The position numbers were made by a program, and so were the translations under genes. Of a DNA stretch of 64,000 nucleotides, positions 42,460 to 51,141 are shown piece after piece (within the stretch, counting starts at the first letter, position 1; every line of letters begins with the position of its first letter). Source of the DNA: Blautia schinkii DSM 10518 (GTDB lineage Bacteria > Bacillota > Clostridia > Lachnospirales > Lachnospiraceae); NCBI GenBank assembly GCA_000702025.1, contig JNKJ01000026.1, positions 1-64,000 on the forward strand, given 5' to 3'. The notes beneath the pieces were generated by a model. The model was not told the origin of the DNA, did no database searches, and saw only the letters and a list, made by a program, of their open reading frames with translations.

Positions 42460-44044
42460 TGAATATATTATTTTAGATGGTCTGTGCTCTTTTCCGTGGG
42501 AAGAATACGGATGCAGGGTGACGGCTATGGCGAAAAACGGCCTTGAAGGAGTGGATAAGCTTAAAGAGGCGGCGCCTGATCTGATTTTGAGTGATGTGAA
42601 AATGCCGGGAATGGACGGTTTGGAATTTTCCGCAAAAGCAAGGGAAATGTTTCCGGATGTGACGATTGTGATTCTTACAGGATATGACAGTTTTGCATAT
42701 GCGAAACAGGCAATCAGCATCGGAGTGGAGGAGTATCTGCTTAAGCCAATTGATTATGATGTCCTGAAAGAGACAGTGGGACGGCTAACGGGTGCAATCA
42801 GAGAAAAAAAGCGGAGTCAGGAGCATGTCCGTGATCTTCAGAAATATTTCAACAGCTCTCTCCCACAGCTTCGGGCGAAATTTGCCGCAAATCTGCTTTA
42901 CGGAAGAATTCAGGGTAAAAGTGAGATGAAGGCGCAGGAGGATTCCCTTCATCTGCAAATAGAAAAGTATATTGTATGCGTTGGCAGGAAGCTTAGTGAG
43001 CAGGGGCGCATGGATGAGTGTGACAAATGGATTGAAGAGTTTGCATACGTCAACATTTTTGAAGAGATTTTTCATGACTATGGGATTCAAGTACTCAGTG
43101 ATTATAATACAGCCACTATGGAGTATAATTTCATTCTTCTTTTTCAGAAGGAGGAAGAGGACACAGTCTGCATGGCAAGGGCGCTGGAGGCCTGCGGAAA
43201 AATTCAGGACGAGGTGGAAAGGTATCTGAATGTGTATATGAATTTTGGACTTGGCGAGGTGGCGCAGGATGGGTATGAAGCCAGCGGTGAGTATCGAAAG
43301 GCACAGAAGGCGTGCCGTCAGTGTATATATCTTGGTACAAATGTGATACTGAAATATGAAGACCTTCATTTAGACAAGCAGAAGGAGTTTGTGATTACCA
43401 CAGGCGAGAAAAGCCATTTTATGATGACTCTGTTTCAGGGGAGCTTTGTGAGCGCCCGTGAGGAACTGTACCAGATGTTCGGGAGGGCGGAAGAGGACAG
43501 TTCCGGAGCAAAGTTTGCGGCAATGGATTTATTGATCAGCTGTATGAAATTTCCATATACCTGTGCGGTGGAGAGCGATATCCAAAACAGAAGCTGGAAT
43601 GTGTCCGTACTGCAGGAGGGTGTAAAGAAAATCGCGGAATGTGAGACTACAGAGGAGGTGATCGGCTGTCTCCTCAGAAATTTTGAAAGTCTCATTAAGC
43701 TGAATACGGAAGGTGCGGATGAAAGGAACTTAAGGCTGGTGCGGAGTATACAGGATTATATTGACAGGAATTACGCGGGGGATCTGTCTATGGATGAGCT
43801 AACGGACAGATTCCATGTAAGCCGTACCTATATCAGCCGTCTTTTGAAGAAATATACCGGGCAGAGTTTCCTGGAGTATCTCACTGACGTGCGGTTTAAG
43901 CATGTTGAGCAGCTTATTGCATCTAACAAGTATAAGCAGTATGAGATCGCCGAGATGGTCGGGTACAAGGATTTCGGATATTATATAAAGGTATTTAAAA
44001 AGCGCTACGGGATGACTCCGAATGAGTTCCGGAAGCATATTTAA
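42431..44044 (+). CDS. YesN-type response regulator, AraC HTH
   Basis: The 537-residue protein has a receiver domain with the phospho-acceptor D55 (LSDVKMPG) and K105 (LLKPID), a long linker region and a C-terminal AraC double HTH (MDELTDRFHVSRTYISRLL and YEIAEMVGYKDFGYYIKVF). AGGAGA stands 10 bp before the ATG at 42431; a TTG three codons earlier is too close to that site. It should activate the transporter and GH32-like genes downstream. Confidence 0.93.
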   Translation: MELRVMILDDEYIILDGLCSFPWEEYGCRVTAMAKNGLEGVDKLKEAAPDLILSDVKMPGMDGLEFSAKAREMFPDVTIVILTGYDSFAYAKQAISIGVEEYLLKPIDYDVLKETVGRLTGAIREKKRSQEHVRDLQKYFNSSLPQLRAKFAANLLYGRIQGKSEMKAQEDSLHLQIEKYIVCVGRKLSEQGRMDECDKWIEEFAYVNIFEEIFHDYGIQVLSDYNTATMEYNFILLFQKEEEDTVCMARALEACGKIQDEVERYLNVYMNFGLGEVAQDGYEASGEYRKAQKACRQCIYLGTNVILKYEDLHLDKQKEFVITTGEKSHFMMTLFQGSFVSAREELYQMFGRAEEDSSGAKFAAMDLLISCMKFPYTCAVESDIQNRSWNVSVLQEGVKKIAECETTEEVIGCLLRNFESLIKLNTEGADERNLRLVRSIQDYIDRNYAGDLSMDELTDRFHVSRTYISRLLKKYTGQSFLEYLTDVRFKHVEQLIASNKYKQYEIAEMVGYKDFGYYIKVFKKRYGMTPNEFRKHI

Positions 44045-44189
44045 ATATTTTTGTTTACAAGCAACTGGCTGCTGGTATTCCGGGTGAATAAAAAATGGCT
44101 GGATGTCTGTGACCGCCATGTTTCGCACGGTATGCGCAGTAAATGAGCAGACCTGTCTGAATTGTTATGATAAATTCAAAGATGTTTAG

Positions 44190-44238
44190 AATGGGAGATT
44201 TGTGTACAGCAAGAAAGTGTGCACAAATCTCCCATTTT
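44190..44238 (+). terminator. Strong hairpin after the response regulator gene
   Basis: AATGGGAGATTTGTG pairs perfectly with CACAAATCTCCCATT around a 17-nt loop and is followed by TTTT. It separates the regulatory pair from the transporter operon. Confidence 0.75.
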
Positions 44239-44253
44239 GACTTGTATTTCCAA

Positions 44254-44282
44254 TTGTTTCAAGAATACAGAAACGATACAAT
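44254..44282 (+). promoter_or_regulatory. Promoter of the first sugar ABC operon
   Basis: TTGTTT (44254-44259) and TACAAT (44277-44282) are separated by 17 bp. An inverted GTTTC/GAAAC pair overlaps the spacer. The gene starts 48 bp downstream. Confidence 0.55.
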
Positions 44283-44329
44283 AAAGTCACAAAGAACAAG
44301 ACAACTCACCAACAAGGAGGAAAAAAGAA

Positions 44330-45616
44330 ATGAGGAAAATGAAAAAAGTATTGTCATTGCTTATGACAGCAGCAATGACGGCGGGCATCCTGACAGGTAC
44401 AGGCGCAGCCACTACATTTGCAGGAGATGGAGAACGGACAAAAATCACTGCATTACTAAAGGGAACAGAATCTACAGAACAGTTTCTTGTATTCGATCAT
44501 CTGCTTCAAAATTTCTGCGAGGAAAAGGGTCTTGATTACGAGATTGAGCTGGTAAATGATATGCAGGATTATTTTACAAAGCTTCAGATGTATATCAACA
44601 GCAATACCCTGCCGGATATTTACGGCTGTCCAAATGGAACTCTTTCACAGGCATGCCTTGATATTGACGCTTTGGTAGATGTGGGAGCTGAACTGGAGAG
44701 AAACGGTTACGCTGAGAACCTGAACGGGGCTGTACGGGACTTCCTCACAGATGCTAACGACGGAAATCTTTATCTCTTCCCGCAGGGTCTGTATTGTGAG
44801 TATTTCATGTACAGAAAAGATATCTTTGAAGACGCAGGCATTACCGAAGCGCCGGCAACCTGGGCAGAATTCGAAGAGGCATGCCAGAAGATTGCGGATA
44901 TCGGAGAGATTCCGGTTGTAGTGGGAGGCTCTGACGCATGGCAGCTTATGAGATATCTTTCTTTCTCCCCATGGAGAGTTACAGGTTCGGATTTTATTAC
45001 CAATTACCAGAGCGGTACGGATTCTTTCACTAAAAATGAATCGGCCAAATATGCGGTCAACCTTCTTGCTGATTTAGGTACAAAAGGATATTTTGAACCA
45101 GGGTTTGCAAGTGTAGACTTTACTTCTGCATGTAACCTTTTCTTCGGAGGTACGGGAGCAATTTTCTATACTGGTTCCGGTCAGATAGGGCTGGCAGAGG
45201 AAATGTATGACAATGGCGAGCTTGGTTTCTTCCCTGTTCCGGATACGGAGGGAATGGAGAATATGTCCACAAACGTACCTATCCATGCCGGTTTTGCGGA
45301 GGGCTTTAATAAGGCTACTTATGATGAGACCATGCAGGAATTCTTTGATTATATGTGTGAGAATTTCTCAGAAGCATGTTATACCAAGGCTCAGATTTTC
45401 TCCCCATTCAATGAGGAATTACCGGAAGGTTTACCTCAGCTTTATTACGATACCCAGCCGATGTTTGCGGAAGCGGATACTGCATGGACATCCTGGGATG
45501 ATAAGCTGGATTCAGACGTGCTGACTAAAATCGTGGATGAGCAGCAGAAGCTGGCACAGGGGATTACTACTCCGGATGAATTTATCACTACCTGTGATTC
45601 CTTTGTTGAAAAGTAA
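44330..45616 (+). CDS. Carbohydrate ABC transporter substrate-binding protein
   Basis: The 428-residue protein belongs to extracellular solute-binding family 1. A signal peptide spans about residues 1-32, but the region that would hold a lipobox reads LTGTGA, without cysteine, so it should be released by signal peptidase I rather than lipid-anchored. AAGGAGG precedes the ATG. It is the first gene of an operon with two permeases. No ATPase is present here. The sugar is unknown; the GH32-like enzyme downstream suggests a fructose-containing oligosaccharide or a relative. Confidence 0.9.
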   Translation: MRKMKKVLSLLMTAAMTAGILTGTGAATTFAGDGERTKITALLKGTESTEQFLVFDHLLQNFCEEKGLDYEIELVNDMQDYFTKLQMYINSNTLPDIYGCPNGTLSQACLDIDALVDVGAELERNGYAENLNGAVRDFLTDANDGNLYLFPQGLYCEYFMYRKDIFEDAGITEAPATWAEFEEACQKIADIGEIPVVVGGSDAWQLMRYLSFSPWRVTGSDFITNYQSGTDSFTKNESAKYAVNLLADLGTKGYFEPGFASVDFTSACNLFFGGTGAIFYTGSGQIGLAEEMYDNGELGFFPVPDTEGMENMSTNVPIHAGFAEGFNKATYDETMQEFFDYMCENFSEACYTKAQIFSPFNEELPEGLPQLYYDTQPMFAEADTAWTSWDDKLDSDVLTKIVDEQQKLAQGITTPDEFITTCDSFVEK

Positions 45617-45672
45617 TAGGAAACTATGACGCTACAAAATGGTTACAGTAATCGGTAATATATGTTTAAGGA

Positions 45673-45702
45673 AGGGGCTGGCGGTTTTCGTCAGTCTCTT
45701 TC
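45673..45702 (+). other. Hairpin between binding protein and permease genes
   Basis: GGCTGGCG pairs with CGTCAGTC (G.T pairs included) around a short loop, followed by TCTTTC. It may attenuate read-through so the binding protein is produced in excess. Confidence 0.55.
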
Positions 45703-45765
45703 AAAGAAAAACCTAAAAGGTATGATAAAGGCTACATAGTCTTTATTGCGGAAAGGAGGGGTTCT

Positions 45766-46650
45766 GTGCAAAAAGCATTTGGAAAGAAATCTGTCATATT
45801 TCTATTTATTTTTCCTGCATTTTTGATTTATACAGCATTTGTGATTGTTTCAATCGTATGGGCGGGATATTATAGTTTTTTTGACTGGAGCGGTGTAGGT
45901 GAAAAGGTATTTGTAGGTTTGAAAAATTATATCGAGCTTCTGACACAAGATAGTATTTTCAGGTCTACGATATGGCATACCTTGATATATACAGTAATAA
46001 ATGTTGTGATTCAGGTATTCGGTGGTCTGCTGTTTGCGGTGCTTCTCAGCAGAATAAAGAAAGGCAGGGTTCTGCTGCAGACACTGTATTACATTCCGGT
46101 GGTTATTTCCTCAGTGGCTATCTGTCAGATATTTACTAAGTTATTATCGGTTACGCCGACCGGAATCATTAATCAGCTACTCTCCATGATCGATCCTTCA
46201 CTGAAAGTGATGGAGTGGATTTCGAATCCGACAATCTCGCTGTATGTCACAGCCTTTGTGGAGGCATATAAATATCTGGGATTGTATATGGTTATTTTCT
46301 ATGCGGCATTGATCGGTGTTCCGGATGAACTGGGAGAAGCGGCTCTGATTGACGGAGCCACCACTTTTAAGGAATACCTGTATGTGAGGATTCCGTATAT
46401 CAAGCCTGTGATCATTGCGAACTGTCTGTTGGTTCTCAACGGTTCCCTGCGCTCCTTTGAGTTTTCTTATCTGCTCACACACGGAGGACCGGGAAATGCT
46501 TCGGAGCTGATGACAACTTATATGTATAAGCAGGCGTTTACCAGTATGAAATACGGATATGGCAGCTCGGTGGCAATCATGATCGTCATTATTTGTATGG
46601 TAGTAGGAATGATATTCCGTAAGATGACAAGAGAGGGGGAGGAAGAATGA
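45766..46650 (+). CDS. Sugar ABC transporter permease, MalF type (GTG start)
   Basis: The 294-residue protein has six hydrophobic segments and the EAA loop GEAALIDGATTFKEYLYVRIP. GGAGGGG lies 5 bp upstream of the GTG at 45766. The downstream permease overlaps by 4 bp (ATGA). Confidence 0.95.
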   Translation: MQKAFGKKSVIFLFIFPAFLIYTAFVIVSIVWAGYYSFFDWSGVGEKVFVGLKNYIELLTQDSIFRSTIWHTLIYTVINVVIQVFGGLLFAVLLSRIKKGRVLLQTLYYIPVVISSVAICQIFTKLLSVTPTGIINQLLSMIDPSLKVMEWISNPTISLYVTAFVEAYKYLGLYMVIFYAALIGVPDELGEAALIDGATTFKEYLYVRIPYIKPVIIANCLLVLNGSLRSFEFSYLLTHGGPGNASELMTTYMYKQAFTSMKYGYGSSVAIMIVIICMVVGMIFRKMTREGEEE

Positions 46651-47486
46651 GAACGAAGAAATTTACCGTGGGCGGCACAGTGAAGTGGTTTCTTGCGATT
46701 ATTCTTGTAATTGTGCAGGTATATCCTTTTTTATACGTGTTTACCTCCAGCTTTAAGTCGCTGGATGATTTCAGAAAACTGCCGGCATATGCACTGCCTT
46801 CAGCCCTTGATCTGAGCAACTACATAACGGTTTTTACCAAGAGCCATATGCTCACGTATTTTAAAAACAGTGTTATCGTTCTTATCGGTGTGCTGGTACC
46901 GCTTCTGCTCATTGCGCTTATGGCGGGATTCGCTTTAAGTAAAATTAAATTTAAAGGAAAAAAGGTTCTGCTTAATTATTTTCTGCTGGGGTTGATGCTT
47001 CCCATGCAGGTGGCGTTGATTCCTCTTTTTACCATATTTAACAAGCTGGGCCTGATCAATACCTATGCGGCCATTATTCTGCCTCAGATAGCGTTTTCAT
47101 TATCCTATTCTATCCAGCTTTTTTACTCTTTCAGTAAATTTTTTCCGGAGGAAATGCTGGAGGCGGCAATCATTGATGGATGCTCACCGGCAGGATGTTT
47201 TGTCAGGATGGTTATTCCGCTGTCTATGAACTCGATTATTACAGTTGCTACCATGCAGGCGGTATTCTGTTGGAACGAATATATTAATGCGTACACATTC
47301 ACAAGGTCCACAGATATGAAGACGGTCACTTTGGGATTAAATGACTATGTGGGAAGCATGGGACTCACAGATTGGGGAGCAACCTTTGCGGCAATTACTG
47401 TCACGGTGATACCTGTTTTTATCTTCTATTTCCTTAGCAGTAAAAAAATGCTTTCCGGACTTACCGCCGGATCAGTTAAAGGGTAA
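46647..47486 (+). CDS. Sugar ABC transporter permease, MalG type
   Basis: The 279-residue permease has six hydrophobic segments and the EAA loop EEMLEAAIIDGCSPAGCF. Its start overlaps the first permease stop by 4 bp. Together they form the membrane channel. No gene for an ATPase follows; the MsmX-type ATPase at 9606-10718 is the likely partner. Confidence 0.95.
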   Translation: MRTKKFTVGGTVKWFLAIILVIVQVYPFLYVFTSSFKSLDDFRKLPAYALPSALDLSNYITVFTKSHMLTYFKNSVIVLIGVLVPLLLIALMAGFALSKIKFKGKKVLLNYFLLGLMLPMQVALIPLFTIFNKLGLINTYAAIILPQIAFSLSYSIQLFYSFSKFFPEEMLEAAIIDGCSPAGCFVRMVIPLSMNSIITVATMQAVFCWNEYINAYTFTRSTDMKTVTLGLNDYVGSMGLTDWGATFAAITVTVIPVFIFYFLSSKKMLSGLTAGSVKG

Positions 47487-47518
47487 GCAGGGACTAAGCA
47501 GCCACGGAAATAAAATCT

Positions 47519-47574
47519 GTATCAGCAGATAAACCCAGCATCAGTAGATAGGGCTGATAGCAGTAGATGAAATA
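47519..47574 (+). repeat. Short repeats before the GH32-like gene
   Basis: Three near-copies of an AGCAGTAGAT-like unit (AGCAGATAAAC, ATCAGTAGATAGG, AGCAGTAGATGAA) recur at a period of 18-19 bp. They lie between the permease stop and the GH32-like ribosome binding site. The function is unknown. Confidence 0.5.
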
Positions 47575-47626
47575 AATATATGCTTTACAGTGAAAAAATA
47601 AATGATACAACACAGGAGGTTACATA

Positions 47627-49018
47627 ATGAATCAATTATATTATCAGTTTCCGGGGACATGGTTTGGCGATTGTATGCCTTTCGGCCATGGAGATAAATT
47701 CTATTTATATCATCAGAGGGATACAAGAAACCCGGAACCATTTGGAGAACCCTTCGGATGGGACCTTGCCGTTACTTCTGATTTCGTCCATTATGAGGAC
47801 AAGGGAGTGGCAGTTCCCAGAGGCGGAGATGAGGAACAGGATCAGTTTATTTTCGCAGGAAGCGTTTTTGAGGCGGAAGGACAGTATCATATTTTTTATA
47901 CAGGCTATAATCGTGACTATCCGGCCCAGGGAAAAGCATCTCAGGTGCTCATGCATGCCTACAGCGATGACCTGGTTCACTGGAATAAAACACAGGATAA
48001 GCTTACTTTTACCCCGCAGGAGGGTTATGATCCCGATGATTGGAGAGATCCCTGGGTAATTAAGGACGAGGAAAATGATCAATATTTGTTAATCCTTGGC
48101 GCAAGACTAAAAGGACCGAAAACAAGGCAGACCGGAAGGACGGTAAAGTTTACCTCGAAGGATTTGAAAAATTGGAAGTTTGAGGGAGATTTCTGGGCGC
48201 CTGATCTCTATACCATGCATGAAATGCCTGATTTGTTTAAAATGGGAGATTGGTGGTATCATATTGTAACGGAATACAGCGACAGAAGCAAGATGGTTTA
48301 CCGCATGAGCAAGAGTCTCAATGGTCCTTGGATTGCCCCGCCAGACGATGCATTTGACGGAAGGGCTTACTATGCAGGGCGTACGTTCTGTTTGAATGGG
48401 CAGAGAATCCTTTTTGGCTGGGTGGCATCAAAGGATAAGGATGACGACAATAATAATTTTATTTGGGGCGGTACTTTTATGGCCCATGAGGTGTATCAGA
48501 GAGAGGATGGAACTCTTGGTGTGCGGATTCCGGAAACAGTGTGGAATGCTTTTGATAAAGAGGAGAAGATTCCTGATTTTGTGATAGATACATCCTCTAA
48601 AAGGTCAGAAACGGTGGTTTCAGAAAATACCGGAGATATTTTCAGATTTGAGGCAGAGGTGGAATTCTCTGAAGGGACCAGAGCCTTTGGTGTGCGGTTC
48701 TATGAGGACGGAAACAGCGGAGAGGCATTCCAATATATGTTCCACATACCGGAAAACCGTTACGTATTCGAAAAGTGTCCCAACTGGCCATGGCCGGCAA
48801 ACCAGAACATTGGACTTGAAAGGCCCGTTAATCTGATTCCTGGAAAGAAGTATACAATTTGTATGATTGTAGACGATACAATCGCAACATTGTATGTAGA
48901 TGGAATTGCACTTAATGTAAGAGCGTATAAAAAGCCGGGGACCGTTCTTTCTATTTTTGCATCTGAAGGTTTAATTAGTGTTACTAACTGTAGTGTGGCG
49001 AAGGGACTGAAAAAGTAA
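47627..49018 (+). CDS. GH32-like glycoside hydrolase
   Basis: The 463-residue protein has the five-bladed propeller and C-terminal beta-sandwich of clan GH-J. R140-D141-P142 and E199 (HEMPDLF) match the transition-state stabiliser and acid/base of GH32. The nucleophile block, normally NDPNG, reads GDCMPFG with D15 as the candidate. There is no signal peptide, so it acts in the cytoplasm. ACAGGAGG precedes the ATG. The altered first block means the substrate may not be sucrose or inulin. The operon position ties it to the preceding ABC importer. Confidence 0.85.
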   Translation: MNQLYYQFPGTWFGDCMPFGHGDKFYLYHQRDTRNPEPFGEPFGWDLAVTSDFVHYEDKGVAVPRGGDEEQDQFIFAGSVFEAEGQYHIFYTGYNRDYPAQGKASQVLMHAYSDDLVHWNKTQDKLTFTPQEGYDPDDWRDPWVIKDEENDQYLLILGARLKGPKTRQTGRTVKFTSKDLKNWKFEGDFWAPDLYTMHEMPDLFKMGDWWYHIVTEYSDRSKMVYRMSKSLNGPWIAPPDDAFDGRAYYAGRTFCLNGQRILFGWVASKDKDDDNNNFIWGGTFMAHEVYQREDGTLGVRIPETVWNAFDKEEKIPDFVIDTSSKRSETVVSENTGDIFRFEAEVEFSEGTRAFGVRFYEDGNSGEAFQYMFHIPENRYVFEKCPNWPWPANQNIGLERPVNLIPGKKYTICMIVDDTIATLYVDGIALNVRAYKKPGTVLSIFASEGLISVTNCSVAKGLKK

Positions 49019-49052
49019 TCGGATTTGAGACGGTAGATTTATCTTGAAAAAG

Positions 49053-49107
49053 CAGACAGGCAGGAAAAAGTCAAAATATGGTTTGGCTTCTGCCTGTTTT
49101 GTTTTTT
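49053..49107 (+). terminator. Terminator after the GH32-like gene
   Basis: ACAGGCAG pairs with CTGCCTGT around a loop of about 27 nt with additional AAG/CTT pairing, followed by TTTGTTTTTT. Confidence 0.8.
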
Positions 49108-49144
49108 CTGATATTTAGTTGCTCAATGTTGTACCCTTTTTCTA

Positions 49145-49236
49145 TGCCGTTAAATCTCTGATTTTGCTGTAAAATCTTTATGTTGTGAAATCCTCTATAC
49201 TATGTTGTGAAATCCTTTATATTGATTGACATCCCT
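49145..49236 (+). repeat. Phased degenerate repeat array upstream of malQ
   Basis: Five degenerate copies of a TG.TGT.AAATC-like unit begin near 49145, 49165, 49181, 49203 and 49224, spaced 16-22 bp. The best two copies are TGTTGTGAAATCCTCTA and TGTTGTGAAATCCTTTA. Spacing of around two helical turns is expected of a multi-site regulator operator. Confidence 0.55.
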
Positions 49237-49315
49237 CTATAAATATGCCACTATATCTATATGAAAAAACACTTATGTGAAGCTGCAAGGAAGCTCAATT
49301 ATACAACTTACCCAG

Positions 49316-49450
49316 ATTAATGTTTGTACAGTTTTGTAAGCTGATGTACAGATGTAGGGTGCCATGCGAAGCATCATGTGCAACCAGTGCCGCCCGGCGT
49401 ATTTACGCCGGGAGGCACTAGCAGCAAGTACGTTGAAGTGTACTTGAAAT
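49316..49450 (+). other. Structured malQ leader
   Basis: A near-perfect 34-nt hairpin (49386-49419) has arms starting AGTGCC.CCCGGCGTA with one mismatch and a two-base loop. A second stem CAAGTAC with GTACTTG lies at about 49424-49445, and ATGC-GAA-GCAT lies upstream. There is no T-run. The rest of the 49019-49471 gap has no gene. It could be a 5' UTR element or an extragenic palindrome. Confidence 0.55.
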
Positions 49451-49471
49451 CACATATCGGAAGGAGAAAAT

Positions 49472-50971
49472 ATGGCAAATCAAAGAAAGTGCGGCGTGCT
49501 GCTCCCGGTCAGCAGTCTGCCGTCGAAATATGGAATCGGATGTTTTTCAAAAAGTGCTTATGAATTCGTAGATGCATTGAAGGAGGCGGGACAGAGCTAT
49601 TGGCAGATACTTCCTCTTGGGCCCACGGGTTACGGCGACTCCCCTTACCAGTCGTTTTCCACCTTTGCGGGAAACCCCTACTTTATCAGTCTTGAGGATT
49701 TGATTGAGGAGGGCGTGCTTACACAGGATGAATGTGACAGCGTGGATTTCGGAAATAAGGCGGATAGTGTTGATTATGCGAAGATATACAACGGCCGTTT
49801 CGGGCTTTTACGCAAAGCATATGAACGAAGCAATATCAGCCAAAACCCGGAGTTTTGCAGATTTCAGGAGGAGCAGGCGTACTGGCTCAAGGACTATGCT
49901 CTCTTTATGGCTGTGAAAGGCCGCTTCGGCGGTTCGCCGTGGAGCGAATGGGCTGAGGATATCCGGCTTCGCTGGCAGAATGCATTGGATTATTACCGCA
50001 GGGAGTTATATTTTGATATCGAATTCCAGGAATATATGCAGTTTAAATTCCGTCAGCAGTGGCATAAATTAAAAGCCTATGCCAACGAAAGGGGAATACG
50101 TATTATCGGTGATATTCCGATTTATGTGGCTATGGACAGTGCCGACACCTGGGCAAGCCCGTGGCTGTTTAAGCTGGATGAGAAGAACAGGCCCACGCAG
50201 GTGGCAGGATGTCCCCCGGACGGTTTTTCTGCAACCGGACAGCTCTGGGGCAATCCTCTGTACAACTGGGATGTACATATGGAGTCCGGATTTGACTGGT
50301 GGGTGAAACGTATTGCTCATTGCTTTGCCATGTATGATGTGGTGCGCATTGACCATTTCCGCGGGTTTGATGAATATTATGCAATTCCTTACGGGGACAA
50401 GACAGCGGAGAACGGATGGTGGGAGAAAGGACCCGGGCTTGAGCTTTTCTGGGCGGTTTCCCAGAGGCTCGGGCATAAGGATATCATTGCCGAGGATCTG
50501 GGCTTTATGACTGATTCTGTGAAATGGATGGTGGGAGAGAGCGGCTATCCGAATATGAAGGTCATTGAGTTTGCCTTTGACCAGCGGGATACGGGAAACG
50601 CCAGTGATTATCTGCCGCATAATTATCCGCGTAACTGTGTGGTTTATACAGGCACACATGATAATGAGACACTTGTGGGATGGTTTAAGGACATAAAAGC
50701 TGCTGAGCGCAAAATGGTGCGGGATTATCTTCATAATTACCACACCCCGGATAATGAGATTTATAAGGATTTAATCACCTTAGTCATGAGTAGTGTGGCG
50801 GATTTGTGTATCATTCCTATGCAGGATTATCTGGGGCTTGACAACCGGGCGCGCATGAACCAGCCGTCCACCCTGGGAAAGAACTGGAAATGGCGTTTGA
50901 AAGAAGGCCAGTTTCCGAAAAAGCTGCGCCGGGAGATGGCAGATATGGCTGTTAGGTATGGAAGATACTAA
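49472..50971 (+). CDS. malQ: 4-alpha-glucanotransferase
   Basis: The 499-residue GH77 enzyme transfers alpha-1,4-glucan chains between maltodextrins in the cytoplasm and releases glucose. The nucleophile region RIDHFRGFDEYYA is near residue 293, the acid/base region IAEDLGFMT near 339 and THDNETLVGW near 396. AAGGAGAAAATATG gives the start. Length matches the family. A long leader with repeats and hairpins precedes it. No glycogen phosphorylase lies in the window. Confidence 0.97.
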   Translation: MANQRKCGVLLPVSSLPSKYGIGCFSKSAYEFVDALKEAGQSYWQILPLGPTGYGDSPYQSFSTFAGNPYFISLEDLIEEGVLTQDECDSVDFGNKADSVDYAKIYNGRFGLLRKAYERSNISQNPEFCRFQEEQAYWLKDYALFMAVKGRFGGSPWSEWAEDIRLRWQNALDYYRRELYFDIEFQEYMQFKFRQQWHKLKAYANERGIRIIGDIPIYVAMDSADTWASPWLFKLDEKNRPTQVAGCPPDGFSATGQLWGNPLYNWDVHMESGFDWWVKRIAHCFAMYDVVRIDHFRGFDEYYAIPYGDKTAENGWWEKGPGLELFWAVSQRLGHKDIIAEDLGFMTDSVKWMVGESGYPNMKVIEFAFDQRDTGNASDYLPHNYPRNCVVYTGTHDNETLVGWFKDIKAAERKMVRDYLHNYHTPDNEIYKDLITLVMSSVADLCIIPMQDYLGLDNRARMNQPSTLGKNWKWRLKEGQFPKKLRREMADMAVRYGRY

Positions 50972-51141
50972 GGGGGGATTGCAGATACTATGTGACGTAT
51001 TGCAGAGCCGAACATTTTGTTATACAAAGAATGAAGTGCCGCCCGCTGCGAATATGTTGGAACATGTTTGGATGTTTCAGTAAAGTTATTGTCTTAGAAA
51101 AAAGGGCAGTAACAGTAGTTAAAATTTTGGGAGGGAAATGT

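Noticed and set aside
49145-49236. CRISPR-like array upstream of malQ
   Set aside because: Copies are degenerate, spacers are absent or only a few bases, and there are no cas genes.
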